From NCBI GenBank assembly GCA_023954075.1, contig JAMLIV010000020.1, forward strand, positions 1 through 64,000: DNA of 64,000 bases. The letters are read 5' to 3'. Source of the DNA: Lysobacteraceae bacterium. Its GTDB lineage: Bacteria; Pseudomonadota; Gammaproteobacteria; Xanthomonadales; Xanthomonadaceae. The translations under genes and the position numbers were made by a program. Below, one piece after another: positions 10,974-22,836 of the stretch (positions within the stretch are counted from its first letter, which is position 1; each line of letters opens with the position of its first letter). Under the pieces are notes generated by a model. The model saw nothing but the letters and a program-made list of their open reading frames with translations. It did not search any database and was not told where the DNA came from.

Positions 10974-11076
10974 TCGTTCGTGCCGTCGGTGCGCGTGCCG
11001 ACGCGCCATCCGGCGTGAAGCCGCGGCCAGGGCCGCCGTCATTGCCCTGAACGGCGATGCTGCGTAGTCTGGCGGC

Positions 11077-13257
11077 ATGCATGATTCCTCTCCCGCTGCC
11101 GCTGCGCCCGCTGCAACTGCGAACCAACGTGCCCCGGATCCGTGTCCGGAGCAGGTCGACGAGCTCGTCCGGCGCGCAGCGACCTACCTGCCGGCCGAAC
11201 AGCTCGGACTGATCCGGCAGGCCTATCGCCTCGGCGCGATCGCGCACGATGGGCAGACCCGCAAGAGCGGCGAGGCCTACATCACCCATCCGGTCGCCGT
11301 GGCCACGGTGCTGGCCGACCTGGGCATGGACGTCGAAACCCTGTGCGCGGCGATCCTGCACGATGTGCTGGAAGACACGCCGATCGAACGCGAGCGCATT
11401 GCCGCCGAGTTCGGCGAGACGGTGGCCGAACTGGTCGATGGCGTCACCAAGCTCGACAAGCTGAGCTTCCGCGACCGCCAGGAGGCCGCCGCCGAGAGCT
11501 TCCGCAAGATGCTGCTGGCCATGGCGCGCGACCTGCGCGTCATCCTGATCAAGCTGGCCGATCGGCTGCACAACATGCGCACGATCGACTCGATGAGCCC
11601 GGATGCGCGTCGCCGCATCGCGCGCGAGACGCTCGACATCTATGCGCCCATCGCCCAGCGCCTGGGCATGAACCGGATCAAGGGCGAACTGCAGGAACTC
11701 GGCTTCCGCGGCCTCTACCCGCGCCGGCACGACGTCATCACCCGCCGCATCCGCACCCTGCCGGTGTCGCGGCGCGAGGCCATGGACCGGATCGAGGCGG
11801 CACTCGACCAGCGCCTGACTCAGGAAGGCATCCCGCACCGCATCGTCTGGCGGGTGAAATCGGCCTACAGCATCTACCGCAAGATGAAGCTGGAGCAGAA
11901 GAGCTTCGACCAGGTGATGGACGTGTTCGGGTTCCGCGTGGTGGTCGGGCGGGTGATGGAGTGCTACATGGCGCTGGGTGCCGTGCACAGCCTCTACAAG
12001 CCGGTAGAGCAGCGCTTCCGCGATTTCATCGCGATTCCCAAGGCCAACGGCTACCAGTCGCTGCACACCCTGCTGTTCAGCCCCTTCGGCTCGCCGGTGG
12101 AAGTGCAGATCCGCACCGAGGACATGGACCAGGTGGCCGAGCGCGGGATCGCGGCGCACTGGCTCTACAAGTCGCCCAACGGCAGCCAGTCCAGCGCGCA
12201 GAGCCGCGCCCAGGCGTGGCTGTCGGGCCTGCTGGAGAACCAGAAGGCCGCCGGCTCCTCGATCGAGTTCCTCGACAACGTCAAGGTGGATCTCTTTCCC
12301 GACGAGGTTTACCTCTTCTCGCCCAAGGGCGACATCCTCTCGCTGCCGCGCAACGCCACCGCGCTCGACTACGCCTATGCGGTGCATACCGACGTGGGCG
12401 ACCACGCGGTCGCCGCGCGGGTGGACAAGAAGCTGGCGCCGTTGCGCGCGCGCCTGGCCAGCGGCCAGACCGTGGAAATCATCACCGCGCCCTCGGCCAC
12501 GCCCAACACGAGCTGGCTGGACTGGGTGGTTTCCAGTCGCGCGCGCACCTCGATCCGCCACTTCCTCAAGCGCCTGCAGCACGAGGACGCGGTGGAACTT
12601 GGCCACCGCATGCTGGATCGCGCGCTGGAGGCGGTCGACAGCTCGCTCGACCGCATCCCGCCCAAGGTGCTCGACCAGTACCTGGCCGATTCGCGCCTGC
12701 GCCGGCTGGAGGAGCTGCTTTCGGAGATCGCGCTGGGCAATCGCATGGCGGCGCAGGTGGCGCAGGTGCTCACCCGCAGCGTGGACGGGCAGAGCCACGT
12801 CCCGCACGCGCCCAGCGCGGAGAAGATCCTCATCACCGGCGCCGAGCGCGGCGTGCTGACGTTTCCCGACTGCTGCCTGCCGGTGCCCGGCGACGACATC
12901 ATGGGCTACCTCTCCACCGGCAAGGGCATCGTCGTGCACCGCGCCGACTGCCGCAACGTGCCGGAGCTGCGCAAGACGCCCGAGCGCTGGGTGCCGATCG
13001 GCTGGGGGCGCGAGGTCAGCGGCGACTTCCGCTCCGCGATCCGGGTGGAAGTGGAGAACAAGCCGGGCGTGCTGGCGCGCGTCGCCAACGCCATCGGCGA
13101 GACCGAGGCCAACATCGAGAACGTCGAATACCAGGACCGCGACCAGCAGGCGGCCGTGATCGTGTTCACGATGAACGTGCGCAACCGCAAGCACCTGGCC
13201 GACGTGATCCGCAAGGTGCGCCGCCTGCCGGTGGTGATCGGCGTGCAGCGGCGCTGA
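11077..13257 (+). CDS. spoT: Bifunctional (p)ppGpp synthetase/hydrolase SpoT
   Basis: A 726-residue stringent-response enzyme. The N-terminal HD hydrolase domain shows HDGQTRKSGEAYITHP, the HD pair in LHDVLEDT (95-96) and ADRLHNMRT. The synthetase domain follows, with RVKSAYSIYRKMK, DVFGFRVVV and ANGYQSLHT. A TGS domain begins near residue 405, and a C-terminal ACT domain (about 650-726) opens with EVENKPGVLARV. The intact HD site indicates working hydrolase, so this is SpoT rather than a RelA with a dead hydrolase. The first 20 residues are a low-complexity Ala-rich extension. It sits between rpoZ and ridA-recG in the standard order. Confidence 0.95.
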   Translation: MHDSSPAAAAPAATANQRAPDPCPEQVDELVRRAATYLPAEQLGLIRQAYRLGAIAHDGQTRKSGEAYITHPVAVATVLADLGMDVETLCAAILHDVLEDTPIERERIAAEFGETVAELVDGVTKLDKLSFRDRQEAAAESFRKMLLAMARDLRVILIKLADRLHNMRTIDSMSPDARRRIARETLDIYAPIAQRLGMNRIKGELQELGFRGLYPRRHDVITRRIRTLPVSRREAMDRIEAALDQRLTQEGIPHRIVWRVKSAYSIYRKMKLEQKSFDQVMDVFGFRVVVGRVMECYMALGAVHSLYKPVEQRFRDFIAIPKANGYQSLHTLLFSPFGSPVEVQIRTEDMDQVAERGIAAHWLYKSPNGSQSSAQSRAQAWLSGLLENQKAAGSSIEFLDNVKVDLFPDEVYLFSPKGDILSLPRNATALDYAYAVHTDVGDHAVAARVDKKLAPLRARLASGQTVEIITAPSATPNTSWLDWVVSSRARTSIRHFLKRLQHEDAVELGHRMLDRALEAVDSSLDRIPPKVLDQYLADSRLRRLEELLSEIALGNRMAAQVAQVLTRSVDGQSHVPHAPSAEKILITGAERGVLTFPDCCLPVPGDDIMGYLSTGKGIVVHRADCRNVPELRKTPERWVPIGWGREVSGDFRSAIRVEVENKPGVLARVANAIGETEANIENVEYQDRDQQAAVIVFTMNVRNRKHLADVIRKVRRLPVVIGVQRR

Positions 13258-13332
13258 CCGATCCCGCCGCGCCGCCGCGTCGCCCCGCGCGCGGCTAAAC
13301 TTGGCGTTCCTTTTTCCCTCCGAGGCCACGCC

Positions 13333-13716
13333 ATGTCCCGACAGATCATCCACACCGACGCCGCACCGGCCGCCATCGGCCCCTATTCGCAGGCGGTCCG
13401 GGTGGACAAGACCGTCTACCTTTCCGGCCAGACGCCGCTCGATCCGGCCACCATGGAGCTGGTCGAGGGCGACATCGAGGCGCAGGCGCGCCAGGTCTTC
13501 AAGAACCTCGCGGCGGTATGCGAGGCCGCCGGCGGCAGCTTCGCCAAGGTGGTGCGTGTGGGCATCTACATGATCGACCTGGCACATTTCGCCAAGGTCA
13601 ACGCGGTGATGAAGGACTACTTCTCCGAGCCGTATCCGGCGCGCTCCACCATCCAGGTCTCGGCCCTGCCCAAGAACGCGCAGGTGGAGATCGACCTGGT
13701 GATGGTGCTCGACTGA
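13333..13716 (+). CDS. ridA: RidA family enamine/imine deaminase
   Basis: A 127-residue member of the RidA/YjgF family, which hydrolyses reactive enamines released by PLP enzymes. The chain opens with [19 protein letters not shown] and contains the [23 protein letters not shown] and [22 protein letters not shown] segments, including the Arg that binds the substrate carboxylate. Length is normal. It lies between spoT and recG, the usual position in this group. Confidence 0.94.
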   Translation: MSRQIIHTDAAPAAIGPYSQAVRVDKTVYLSGQTPLDPATMELVEGDIEAQARQVFKNLAAVCEAAGGSFAKVVRVGIYMIDLAHFAKVNAVMKDYFSEPYPARSTIQVSALPKNAQVEIDLVMVLD

Positions 13717-13729
13717 GCCCAGCGACCCC

Positions 13730-15856
13730 ATGCAACCGGATGCGAGCAGCGCGGGTGCCGACCCCGCGCGCAGGCCGGTCACCGGGCTCAAGGGCACCGG
13801 GCCGGCGCTGACCGCCCGGCTCGCCGCGCGCGGCATCGCCACGCTTCAGGATCTGTGGCTGCACCTGCCGCTGCGCTACGAGGACCGCACCCGCCTGACG
13901 CCGATCCGCGCCCTGCGCCACGGCGAGTCGGCGCAGGTGCTGGGGCGGATCGAGGCGGTCGAGCGCAGTTTCCGCGGCCGCCCGATGCTGCGCGTGGCGG
14001 TGGGCGACGAGTCGGGTGCCAGCCTGGTCCTGCGCTTCTTCCACTTCCACGCGGCGCAGGTGCGGGCGCTGTCGATGGGTGCCCGCATCCTGTGCCACGG
14101 CGAGGCGCGCGGCGGCCATTTCGGCGTGGAGATGGTGCACCCCGGATATCGCGTGCTGGCCGACGACGTCGAGCTGGCGCTGGGCGACCGGCTCGACCCG
14201 GTGTATCCGGCGGTCGAGGGCGTAGGCCCGGTGCAGCTCGCGCGCCTGGTGTCGGCGGCGCTGGACCAGCTTCCCGAAAGCGATGCGCTGGAACTGCTTC
14301 CGGCCTCGGCTTTCGGCGACCTCACCCTGCCAAGCTGGCGCGACGCGGTGCGCTTCCTGCACCGTCCGCCGCCGGGCGTGGACCTGGCCGAGCTGGCCCA
14401 GTTCCGGCATCCCGCCCAGCAGCGTCTGGCCCTGGAGGAGCTGCTCGCGCACCAGCTCAGCCTGCGTCGCCAGCGCCTTTCGATGAAGCGCCAGGGCGCG
14501 CTGGCGCTGGAGGCGCGCGGCGCGCTGGCGCGCCGGCTCGCGGCCGCGCTGCCGTTCCGGCTCACCGCGGCGCAGCGCCGCGTGCTGCACGAGATCGCAG
14601 AGGACCTGTCGCGCAGCGAACCCATGCTGCGGCTGGTGCAGGGCGACGTCGGCTCGGGCAAGACCATCGTCGCCGCGTTTGCCGCGCTGGCGGCCATCGA
14701 ATCCGGCGCACAGGTCGCGTTGATGGCGCCCACCGAGCTTTTGGCCGAGCAGCACGCGCAGGCCTTCGCCGCGTGGTTCGAGCCCTTGGGCATCGAGGCG
14801 GTGTGGCTGTCGGGCAAGGTCAAGGGCAAGGCGCGTGCCGCCGCGCTGGCGCGCATTGCCGCCGGCGCGCCGCTGGTGATCGGCACCCACGCGCTGCTGC
14901 AGGAGCCGGTGGCCTTCGCGCGGCTGGCACTGGTCATCGTGGACGAACAGCACCGCTTTGGCGTGCACCAGCGCCTGGTGTTGCGCGACAAGGGCGCCGA
15001 CGGGCGGCAGGTGCCGCATCAGCTGGTGATGACCGCCACGCCGATTCCGCGCACCCTGGCCATGACCGCCTATGCCGATCTCGACGTCTCGGTGATCGAC
15101 GAGCTGCCGCCCGGCCGCACCCCGGTGCAGACCGTGGCGATCGACGCGCTGCGGCGCGATGAGCTGATCGAGCGCATCCGCGCCGCCCTGTCGCAGGGAC
15201 GCCAGGCCTACTGGGTCTGCACCCTGATCGAGGAAAGCGAGGAACCCAGCGCGCCGGGCGCGGTGAAGATCGAGGCACAGGCCGCCCAGACTGCGCATGA
15301 ACTCCTGACCGAACAGCTCCCCGGCGTGCGCGTAGGCCTCGTGCACGGGCGCATGAAGCCGGCGGAAAAGCAGGCCGCGATGGCCGCGTTCAAGGCCGGC
15401 GACATCCAGCTGCTCGTTGCCACCACGGTGATCGAGGTGGGCGTGGACGTACCCAACGCCAGCCTGATGCTGGTCGAAAACGCCGAGCGCCTGGGGCTGG
15501 CCCAGCTGCACCAGCTGCGCGGCCGCGTCGGGCGCGGCGCGCAGGCGTCGACCTGCGTACTGATGTACCGCTCGCCGCTCTCGCAGGCCGCGCGCGAGCG
15601 CCTGGCGGTGATGCGCGAGACCAGCGACGGATTCCGCATCGCGGAGAAAGACCTGGAGCTGCGCGGCCCCGGGGAACTGCTCGGCACCCGTCAGACCGGC
15701 CTCGCCGGCTTCCGCATCGCCGACCCGATGCGCGACGCCGCCCTGCTGCCGCAGGTGCAGCACGCCGCCGACGCACTCCTCGCGCGCGCCCCGCACGTCG
15801 CCGACCGCCTGATCGAACGCTGGATCGGCCAGGCGGTGCGCTACGCCGAGGCGTGA
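13730..15856 (+). CDS. recG: ATP-dependent DNA helicase RecG
   Basis: A 708-residue helicase that remodels stalled forks and branched DNA. An N-terminal wedge (OB-fold) domain covers roughly 20-200. The motor carries Walker A GDVGSGKT (305-312), the DEQH box (405-408), MTATPIPRT, and the C-terminal helicase motifs ending with HQLRGRVGRG. The start codon is 13 bases after the ridA stop, so they are cotranscribed. The C terminus converges on the Fic gene, with only 9 bases between the stops and no visible terminator. Confidence 0.95.
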   Translation: MQPDASSAGADPARRPVTGLKGTGPALTARLAARGIATLQDLWLHLPLRYEDRTRLTPIRALRHGESAQVLGRIEAVERSFRGRPMLRVAVGDESGASLVLRFFHFHAAQVRALSMGARILCHGEARGGHFGVEMVHPGYRVLADDVELALGDRLDPVYPAVEGVGPVQLARLVSAALDQLPESDALELLPASAFGDLTLPSWRDAVRFLHRPPPGVDLAELAQFRHPAQQRLALEELLAHQLSLRRQRLSMKRQGALALEARGALARRLAAALPFRLTAAQRRVLHEIAEDLSRSEPMLRLVQGDVGSGKTIVAAFAALAAIESGAQVALMAPTELLAEQHAQAFAAWFEPLGIEAVWLSGKVKGKARAAALARIAAGAPLVIGTHALLQEPVAFARLALVIVDEQHRFGVHQRLVLRDKGADGRQVPHQLVMTATPIPRTLAMTAYADLDVSVIDELPPGRTPVQTVAIDALRRDELIERIRAALSQGRQAYWVCTLIEESEEPSAPGAVKIEAQAAQTAHELLTEQLPGVRVGLVHGRMKPAEKQAAMAAFKAGDIQLLVATTVIEVGVDVPNASLMLVENAERLGLAQLHQLRGRVGRGAQASTCVLMYRSPLSQAARERLAVMRETSDGFRIAEKDLELRGPGELLGTRQTGLAGFRIADPMRDAALLPQVQHAADALLARAPHVADRLIERWIGQAVRYAEA

Positions 15857-15865
15857 TCGAGCCGC

Positions 15866-16990
15866 TTACTCCTCGGGCACGTTCAGCACATAGCTTGTGC
15901 TGCGTCCGCCGGCGTCTGATTTGCGCAGCAGCCCACGAGCCATCAGATCATTGATATCGCGCAGCGCCGCATCGGGCGAACATCGGGCGACCGAGGCCCA
16001 TTTACTGCTGGTGAGCTTGCTGTCGAAGCCATCGAGCAGCCGGTTGAGCACTTTCGCCTGCCGTGCGTTCAGGGGCGTGCCGGCCCACTGCCGCCAGAAG
16101 CGGGTCTTGCCCAGAACCACATCCAGCGAATGGTGCGCCTGATCCACCGCGCGATGGAGCACATCGAGGAACCACGCCAGCCATGGCGTGACATCCATCG
16201 TGCGCTTCTGGGTTTGCTCGAGAATGTCGTAGTACGCCGTGCGCTCGCGTTGGATCTGGGCCGAGAGGCTGTAGAAACGCTGCGAGCTGCCATCGGCGCG
16301 TGCCAGCAGCAGATCGCCGATGGCTCGCGCGATGCGGCCGTTGCCATCGTCGAACGGATGGAGCGTGACGAACCAAAGATGCCCAAGCCCCGCCTTGATC
16401 AGCGGCGGCTCGCCGGATGACCCGTTGAGCCAGTCAAGAAATCGACGGGTTTCCACCTCCAGTCGCTCGGCAGGCGGTGCCTCGAAACGTATCCGCTGGC
16501 GGCCGATGGGGCCGGACACCACCTGCATCGGGCCGTTCGCATCATCGCGCCACGCGCCAACCGCGATGCGTGAAAGCCCGGAGTAGCCGGTGGGAAACAG
16601 TGCGGCATGCCAATTGGACAATCGTTCCCGCGATACCGGCGCATGACAGTTGGCGGTGGCATCCAGCACCATCTCGACCACCCCTTCGACGTGGCGATCC
16701 ACCGGAGCCAGCGCACCAGCGTCCACGCCCAGCCGCCGCGCGATGCTCGAACGTACCGACTCGACGTCCAGCCGCTCGCCTTCGATCTCGCTGGTTTTGA
16801 TCACATCGTCGGTGAGCGCAGCCAGACTCGCCTGATCGCGCAAGGCAAGCCCCACATCGACCAGCCTCCCCAGCAACAAGCCCTGGGCACGACTCACCGC
16901 CACCATCTGCCCGGACAGCGCCGCCAGATCAAAGCGCCAGTTCGGCCAGTCGCCAGCCTGCCAGATATAGGTGTAATCACCGTGTTTCAT
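15866..16990 (-). CDS. Fic family protein with N-terminal inhibitory motif
   Basis: A 374-residue Fic protein. The catalytic motif HPFDDGNGRIAR (211-222) matches HxFx(D/E)GNGRxxR at every key position, so AMP transfer (or another nucleotide transfer) should be possible. The N-terminal TSEIEG (66-71) fits the (S/T)xxxE(G/N) inhibitory motif of self-regulated class II Fic proteins, so no separate antitoxin is needed. The opening YIWQAGDWPNWRFD resembles the DUF4172 domain often found in this group, and the last 75 residues look like a winged helix. I start it at 16990 (MKHGDYTYIW); the open frame upstream has no family likeness. It stands alone between recG and a secreted protein, and its target is unknown. 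Confidence 0.92.
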   Translation of the reverse strand: MKHGDYTYIWQAGDWPNWRFDLAALSGQMVAVSRAQGLLLGRLVDVGLALRDQASLAALTDDVIKTSEIEGERLDVESVRSSIARRLGVDAGALAPVDRHVEGVVEMVLDATANCHAPVSRERLSNWHAALFPTGYSGLSRIAVGAWRDDANGPMQVVSGPIGRQRIRFEAPPAERLEVETRRFLDWLNGSSGEPPLIKAGLGHLWFVTLHPFDDGNGRIARAIGDLLLARADGSSQRFYSLSAQIQRERTAYYDILEQTQKRTMDVTPWLAWFLDVLHRAVDQAHHSLDVVLGKTRFWRQWAGTPLNARQAKVLNRLLDGFDSKLTSSKWASVARCSPDAALRDINDLMARGLLRKSDAGGRSTSYVLNVPEE

Positions 16991-17337
16991 GCGGTCATTG
17001 TGCCTGGGTTTGTCACAGACGCAAGCCAATCGCCGCATATTTCGCGTCGAATATGGCATCTATTCGCCGCATGGTCTGCTTCGGGACTTCCGCTGTCCGT
17101 GGGCCTCAACCGATTCCGACTTCTCCGAGTCTCAGCTGCAAGGCTCACGGCTGAAGCAGTCCACTGGCACCTCCGGGGTGTGCACGCATGCATGACGGCC
17201 TGACCTTCGTGCCCCGCCGCCGGGATTGCCGGCGCACTGCAACATCGGGGAGGGCAGCCAGACCTGCGGATGCACCAGCGTGGCCCCTGCTGCCAACAAT
17301 TGCCGTTGTGTCAGACAGGCCGCCACGGAAACCCGCC
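16991..17337. other. Intergenic region between the Fic gene and the secreted protein gene
   Basis: 347 bases between divergent genes, where both promoters must lie. A dyad with arms CATATT (17036-17041) and AATATG (17050-17055) sits about 46 bases upstream of the Fic start and could be an operator. I see no further gene or strong promoter here. Confidence 0.4.
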
Positions 17338-19029
17338 ATGAGAATGCACTGTCTGGTCGCTCTGACCGCCGCGCTGCTGATGTCTGCCCTGCCCGCACGC
17401 GCTGGGGAGCTGCCACTGGGCTCGCCCTATGTGCTCCTGGAGCGCACCGACTTGGCCTATGCCGGCGTCGGCAGTATCGGCGCGCCGGCCAATCTTGGCG
17501 GTGGCGAGGGAATGCTCGAACTGGAAGGCGTCGCGGGCGGGATCACACTGGCGCTGCTGTATTGGCATGGCATCGACATCCAGGACCCTGGCAATGGATA
17601 CAGCGGCGGCAATGCCGACTATGACGAAGCCGATATCGTGTTCGACGGACACCCCATCACCGGCACCCGCGTGGCGGGCAAGGGCTACAACAACAATTGG
17701 GGTGGCGCCGCCACCCCGGACCAGTTCAGCGCCTCGCTCTATCGTGCCGATGTCACCGCATTGGTCCACGGCTCCGGCAGTTACAGCATCAGCGGATTGG
17801 CCGACGGTGCCGGACACAGCGCCAGCGGCGCTTCGCTGATCGTGTTCCACGACGATGGCAATGAGTTCAATGATCTCCGGGTGACGCATTACGAGGCGAT
17901 GGACAGCAACTGCGTGCCGGCAGGCGAAGAAAACTGGAACGCCCGATTGTGGCTGGATTACACCGGTGGGCAGGCGGAACTGGTAGTGCATGCCGCCGAT
18001 GGCCAGTCCGCCCTGCCGGACGGGACCTACCGGGTGAGGGTATTCCCCGGCCTGCTGCCCAACGAATCCAGCGAGATCGTTTTCCGCGACCCGCATACCG
18101 ACGGACTTCCGCTGTGGGGCGGCCTGAGCGTACCGCGCATGACCTTTCCCCGGCCCGGAAGCGGTGCCGGCCTGTGGGATGTGCGCCACCTCGACATCAC
18201 GCCCACACTGCAGAAGCCGGGGCGCTACTACCTCTATGGGCGGGACATCTATTACAACGACTGCGTCTCGCTGCTGGTAGTGCAAGTGGTGCAGTCCGCG
18301 CCCGGAAAACCACCGGCGATCGTGCCGGCCGAACATGATTTCGGCGATCTCGCCCCCACGGCCACATCGCTGGCAGAACGTTTCACCTTCACCAACCGGC
18401 AGAACGACATGATCGCTGTTGGCAACGTGATCGGTGGCCATGCCGTGTATTCGATCACGGACAACACATGCACCGGCATGGCGCTGGCCCCCGGTGCAAC
18501 CTGTACGCTGGACGTGCGATGCACACCGAGTGTGGCGCTACGGGACTACCAGGCATCCCTGCGGATTGCCTGGACCGACGCTTTCGGCGAGCCTTGGGAG
18601 AGCCAGGCCTTGCTGTTCTGTTCCGGTGTCAGTGATGCGCCGCATGGACGCCTGACCGTGGACCCGCCCAATGCCTGGTTCGGCGTGGTGAGTTGGGGTG
18701 GGCATTCACCTCCCATGCGCTTCACCGCCCATAGCACCGGCACAGTTCCCGTGACGATGCAGGCAGCGCGGTTCTTTGGCACCCACGCCAGCTCCTTCCG
18801 GCTGATGCACGACGGCTGCAACGGCCTTACGCTGCCACCGGGTCAGCAATGCAGCGTGGACGTGCAGTTCCGACCCACGGCGGGAACCGGCCTGCTGGTC
18901 CGCCAGGCCACGATGGAGTTCAACTTCAGCGCCAGCGAACCGAAGCACCTGCCACGCCCGGTGCTGCTCGCCGGCACCGTAGTGGTCGACAACTCGGCGA
19001 TATTCCGCAACGGATTCGAAACCAACTGA
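17338..19029 (+). CDS. Secreted choice-of-anchor D-type protein with a C-terminal IFRNGFE motif
   Basis: A 563-residue exported protein. The N terminus is a signal peptide ([16 protein letters not shown] to PARAGE). Residues about 30-330 form a beta-rich domain with [20 protein letters not shown], resembling DUF3344-type surface proteins. The rest holds two repeats of the choice-of-anchor D kind, each with a phrase like [10 protein letters not shown] or [10 protein letters not shown] followed by a Cys-containing loop ([22 protein letters not shown]). It ends IFRNGFETN. The ATG at 17338 is followed by another at 17344, and either could serve. Function is unknown; exposure on the surface or in the periplasm is inferred. 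Confidence 0.75.
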   Translation: MRMHCLVALTAALLMSALPARAGELPLGSPYVLLERTDLAYAGVGSIGAPANLGGGEGMLELEGVAGGITLALLYWHGIDIQDPGNGYSGGNADYDEADIVFDGHPITGTRVAGKGYNNNWGGAATPDQFSASLYRADVTALVHGSGSYSISGLADGAGHSASGASLIVFHDDGNEFNDLRVTHYEAMDSNCVPAGEENWNARLWLDYTGGQAELVVHAADGQSALPDGTYRVRVFPGLLPNESSEIVFRDPHTDGLPLWGGLSVPRMTFPRPGSGAGLWDVRHLDITPTLQKPGRYYLYGRDIYYNDCVSLLVVQVVQSAPGKPPAIVPAEHDFGDLAPTATSLAERFTFTNRQNDMIAVGNVIGGHAVYSITDNTCTGMALAPGATCTLDVRCTPSVALRDYQASLRIAWTDAFGEPWESQALLFCSGVSDAPHGRLTVDPPNAWFGVVSWGGHSPPMRFTAHSTGTVPVTMQAARFFGTHASSFRLMHDGCNGLTLPPGQQCSVDVQFRPTAGTGLLVRQATMEFNFSASEPKHLPRPVLLAGTVVVDNSAIFRNGFETN

Positions 19030-19213
19030 AGCGATAAGGCGGCCGTGCGTGCACCGTGGCCGCCGCCGTTCCGGCATCGGCTTCCTTCAGGATCGCCGCG
19101 ATCTGATGCTGTGCGGTGCGGCGGCGCAGGCTGCCTGTGTCGACAGCGTGGTGCCGGCGAGCAGTTTCGCGCATAGCGACTCCCCGCGGGCCAACCTGTC
19201 GCCGCCGCGCTTC

Positions 19214-19219
19214 TATACT
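19214..19219 (+). promoter_or_regulatory. Possible -10 element placing the uvrB transcript start at its ATG
   Basis: TATACT matches TATAAT at 5 of 6 positions and ends 6 bases before the uvrB ATG, so a transcript from it would be leaderless or nearly so. No clear -35 hexamer lies at the right distance, and I see no obvious LexA box nearby. Confidence 0.35.
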
Positions 19220-19225
19220 GGCGCG

Positions 19226-21262
<2,037 letters not shown>

Positions 21263-21283
21263 TCCGCGCGCTGCGGCCGTTCG

Positions 21284-22576
21284 CTACCGCCGGTTCGGGG
21301 TGAAGTCGCGGCCTTCGCGCATCATCGGCAGGGTGGTCGACGGGTCGCCGTCGTTGGGCTCGGGCGCGATCCGCAGCAGGCGCGCCAGCAGGGGATACAC
21401 GTCGACGTTGTCGAAGGTTTCGGTGACGAAACCGCTGCGGAAGTCCGGCCCGCGCGCGATGAACACGGCGGCCATCGACTCCAGTGCCGGATCGAAACCG
21501 TGCGCGCCGGGGTTGGGCGGATGGCGTTCGAGTTGGGCGCGATCGACGATGGTCCAGCCTTCGTCGGCCAGGCAGACCCAGGCGGGAATGCGGCGGTGGC
21601 TGCCGAAGCGGAACCGCTCCGGTACGCGCGCCTTGGGCCAGCACTGCGCGTGCGGGATCGGGCGCGCGAGCGCGGCTTCGAAGGCCGGCTCCACTCCCGC
21701 CACCGGCTCCAGCCCGGCGACCGCACCGCGATTGACCAGCCGGTAGGTTCCGGCCGGCAGGTGGTCATCGATCACGACGACCTGGTGGGGCGGGGTTTCC
21801 GCCATGCCGTGGTCGGAAACCACGACCAGATTGCTGGTTTCCCACAGGCCGCGCTGCTTGAGGCCGGCGACCAGCCCGGCGAGCGCGGTGTCGGTGCGGC
21901 GGACCGCGGCGAGGGCCTCATCGGAGTCCGGTCCGTGCAGGTGGGCGTCGTGATCGACCTGGTCGAAGTAGAGCGTGAGGAAATCGGGGCGTCGCGCCGC
22001 CGGCAGGTCGAGCCAGGCCAGCACCTGGGCGACGCGATCCTGCGGCGGCAGGGCCATGTCGAAGTGGCGCCAGTAGTGCGGGTGGTGGCCGCGGATCGGG
22101 GCTTCGGAGCCGGGCCAGAACATGGTCGCGCTGCGCAGCCCGGCGCGGCGCGCGGTGTTCCAGATCGGCTCGCCGTCCTGCCACCAGAGCGGATTCTCCA
22201 CCGCCTCGCGGCTGGAGAGGCGGAATACCTGATCGGTGGCGGTCGGATCGGTCATCTGGTTGTGCACCACGCCGTGGTGGTCGGGCACCAGGCCGGTCAC
22301 CAGGGTGTAGTGGTTCGGGAAGGTGAGCGAGGGGAACGCGGGCCGCATCGCGCGGGCGCGCACGCCCTCGTGCGCGATGGCCCGGAGCGTGGGCGTTGCG
22401 ACCGGGTCCAGATAGTCCGGGTGGAAGCCGTCGATGGACACCAGAATCAGGGGCGGGGGGCGGAAGTCGGTGGTGTCGCTGCGGACAGCGGGCCGGCAGG
22501 CCGCGAGGAGCAGGGCGACGACGACGAGCAACCACGGCAGCGCGCGGTGGCGGATGAGGCGGCGAGTGGAGTGCAT
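21284..22576 (-). CDS. NPP-type alkaline phosphatase superfamily lipoprotein
   Basis: A 430-residue ectonucleotide pyrophosphatase/phosphodiesterase-like enzyme. The signal ends LLLAAC with Cys27 as the lipidation site, so it is probably membrane anchored in the periplasm. Asp49 in VSIDGF is a metal ligand, Thr85 in SLTFPNHYT is the predicted nucleophile, and YFDQVDHDAHLHG and VVSDHGMAE supply the remaining metal ligands. NPP relatives cleave nucleotide or phospholipid phosphodiesters; substrate here is unknown. The frame is open upstream to 22738, but the ATG at 22576 gives a proper signal sequence. It converges on uvrB with 21 bases between the stops. Confidence 0.88.
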   Translation of the reverse strand: MHSTRRLIRHRALPWLLVVVALLLAACRPAVRSDTTDFRPPPLILVSIDGFHPDYLDPVATPTLRAIAHEGVRARAMRPAFPSLTFPNHYTLVTGLVPDHHGVVHNQMTDPTATDQVFRLSSREAVENPLWWQDGEPIWNTARRAGLRSATMFWPGSEAPIRGHHPHYWRHFDMALPPQDRVAQVLAWLDLPAARRPDFLTLYFDQVDHDAHLHGPDSDEALAAVRRTDTALAGLVAGLKQRGLWETSNLVVVSDHGMAETPPHQVVVIDDHLPAGTYRLVNRGAVAGLEPVAGVEPAFEAALARPIPHAQCWPKARVPERFRFGSHRRIPAWVCLADEGWTIVDRAQLERHPPNPGAHGFDPALESMAAVFIARGPDFRSGFVTETFDNVDVYPLLARLLRIAPEPNDGDPSTTLPMMREGRDFTPNRR

Positions 22577-22836
22577 CGGCAGGGGCAAGTCAGTGCGGAT
22601 CGCGAGGATGATGACAGAAGGCGCGTTCCCGGAAGCGCCATTCGATGCACGGTGCGAAGATTGCGTGACGCGCCGCGCACCGCACACTGTCGCAACGCCC
22701 GGTCCGGCGCGATCGAGGCTTCCGGTGGCATACCGCATTTCGGGTAGGATGCCGATTCAGGCAGGTGCCCTGCAGGCGGCCCGACGGGTTGCCGCGTTTG
22801 CCTTAGTCCGTGACCGGGTCAACTCGGAAAAACGCC

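Noticed and set aside
10735-13842. A very long open frame on the minus strand opposite rpoZ-spoT-ridA
   Set aside because: High GC makes antisense frames stay open. The plus-strand genes here have clear families, and the antisense protein has repetitive composition (His, Arg, Gly, Asp) with no recognisable domain. The same applies to other long antisense frames, for example 32309-35764 and 1659-2888.
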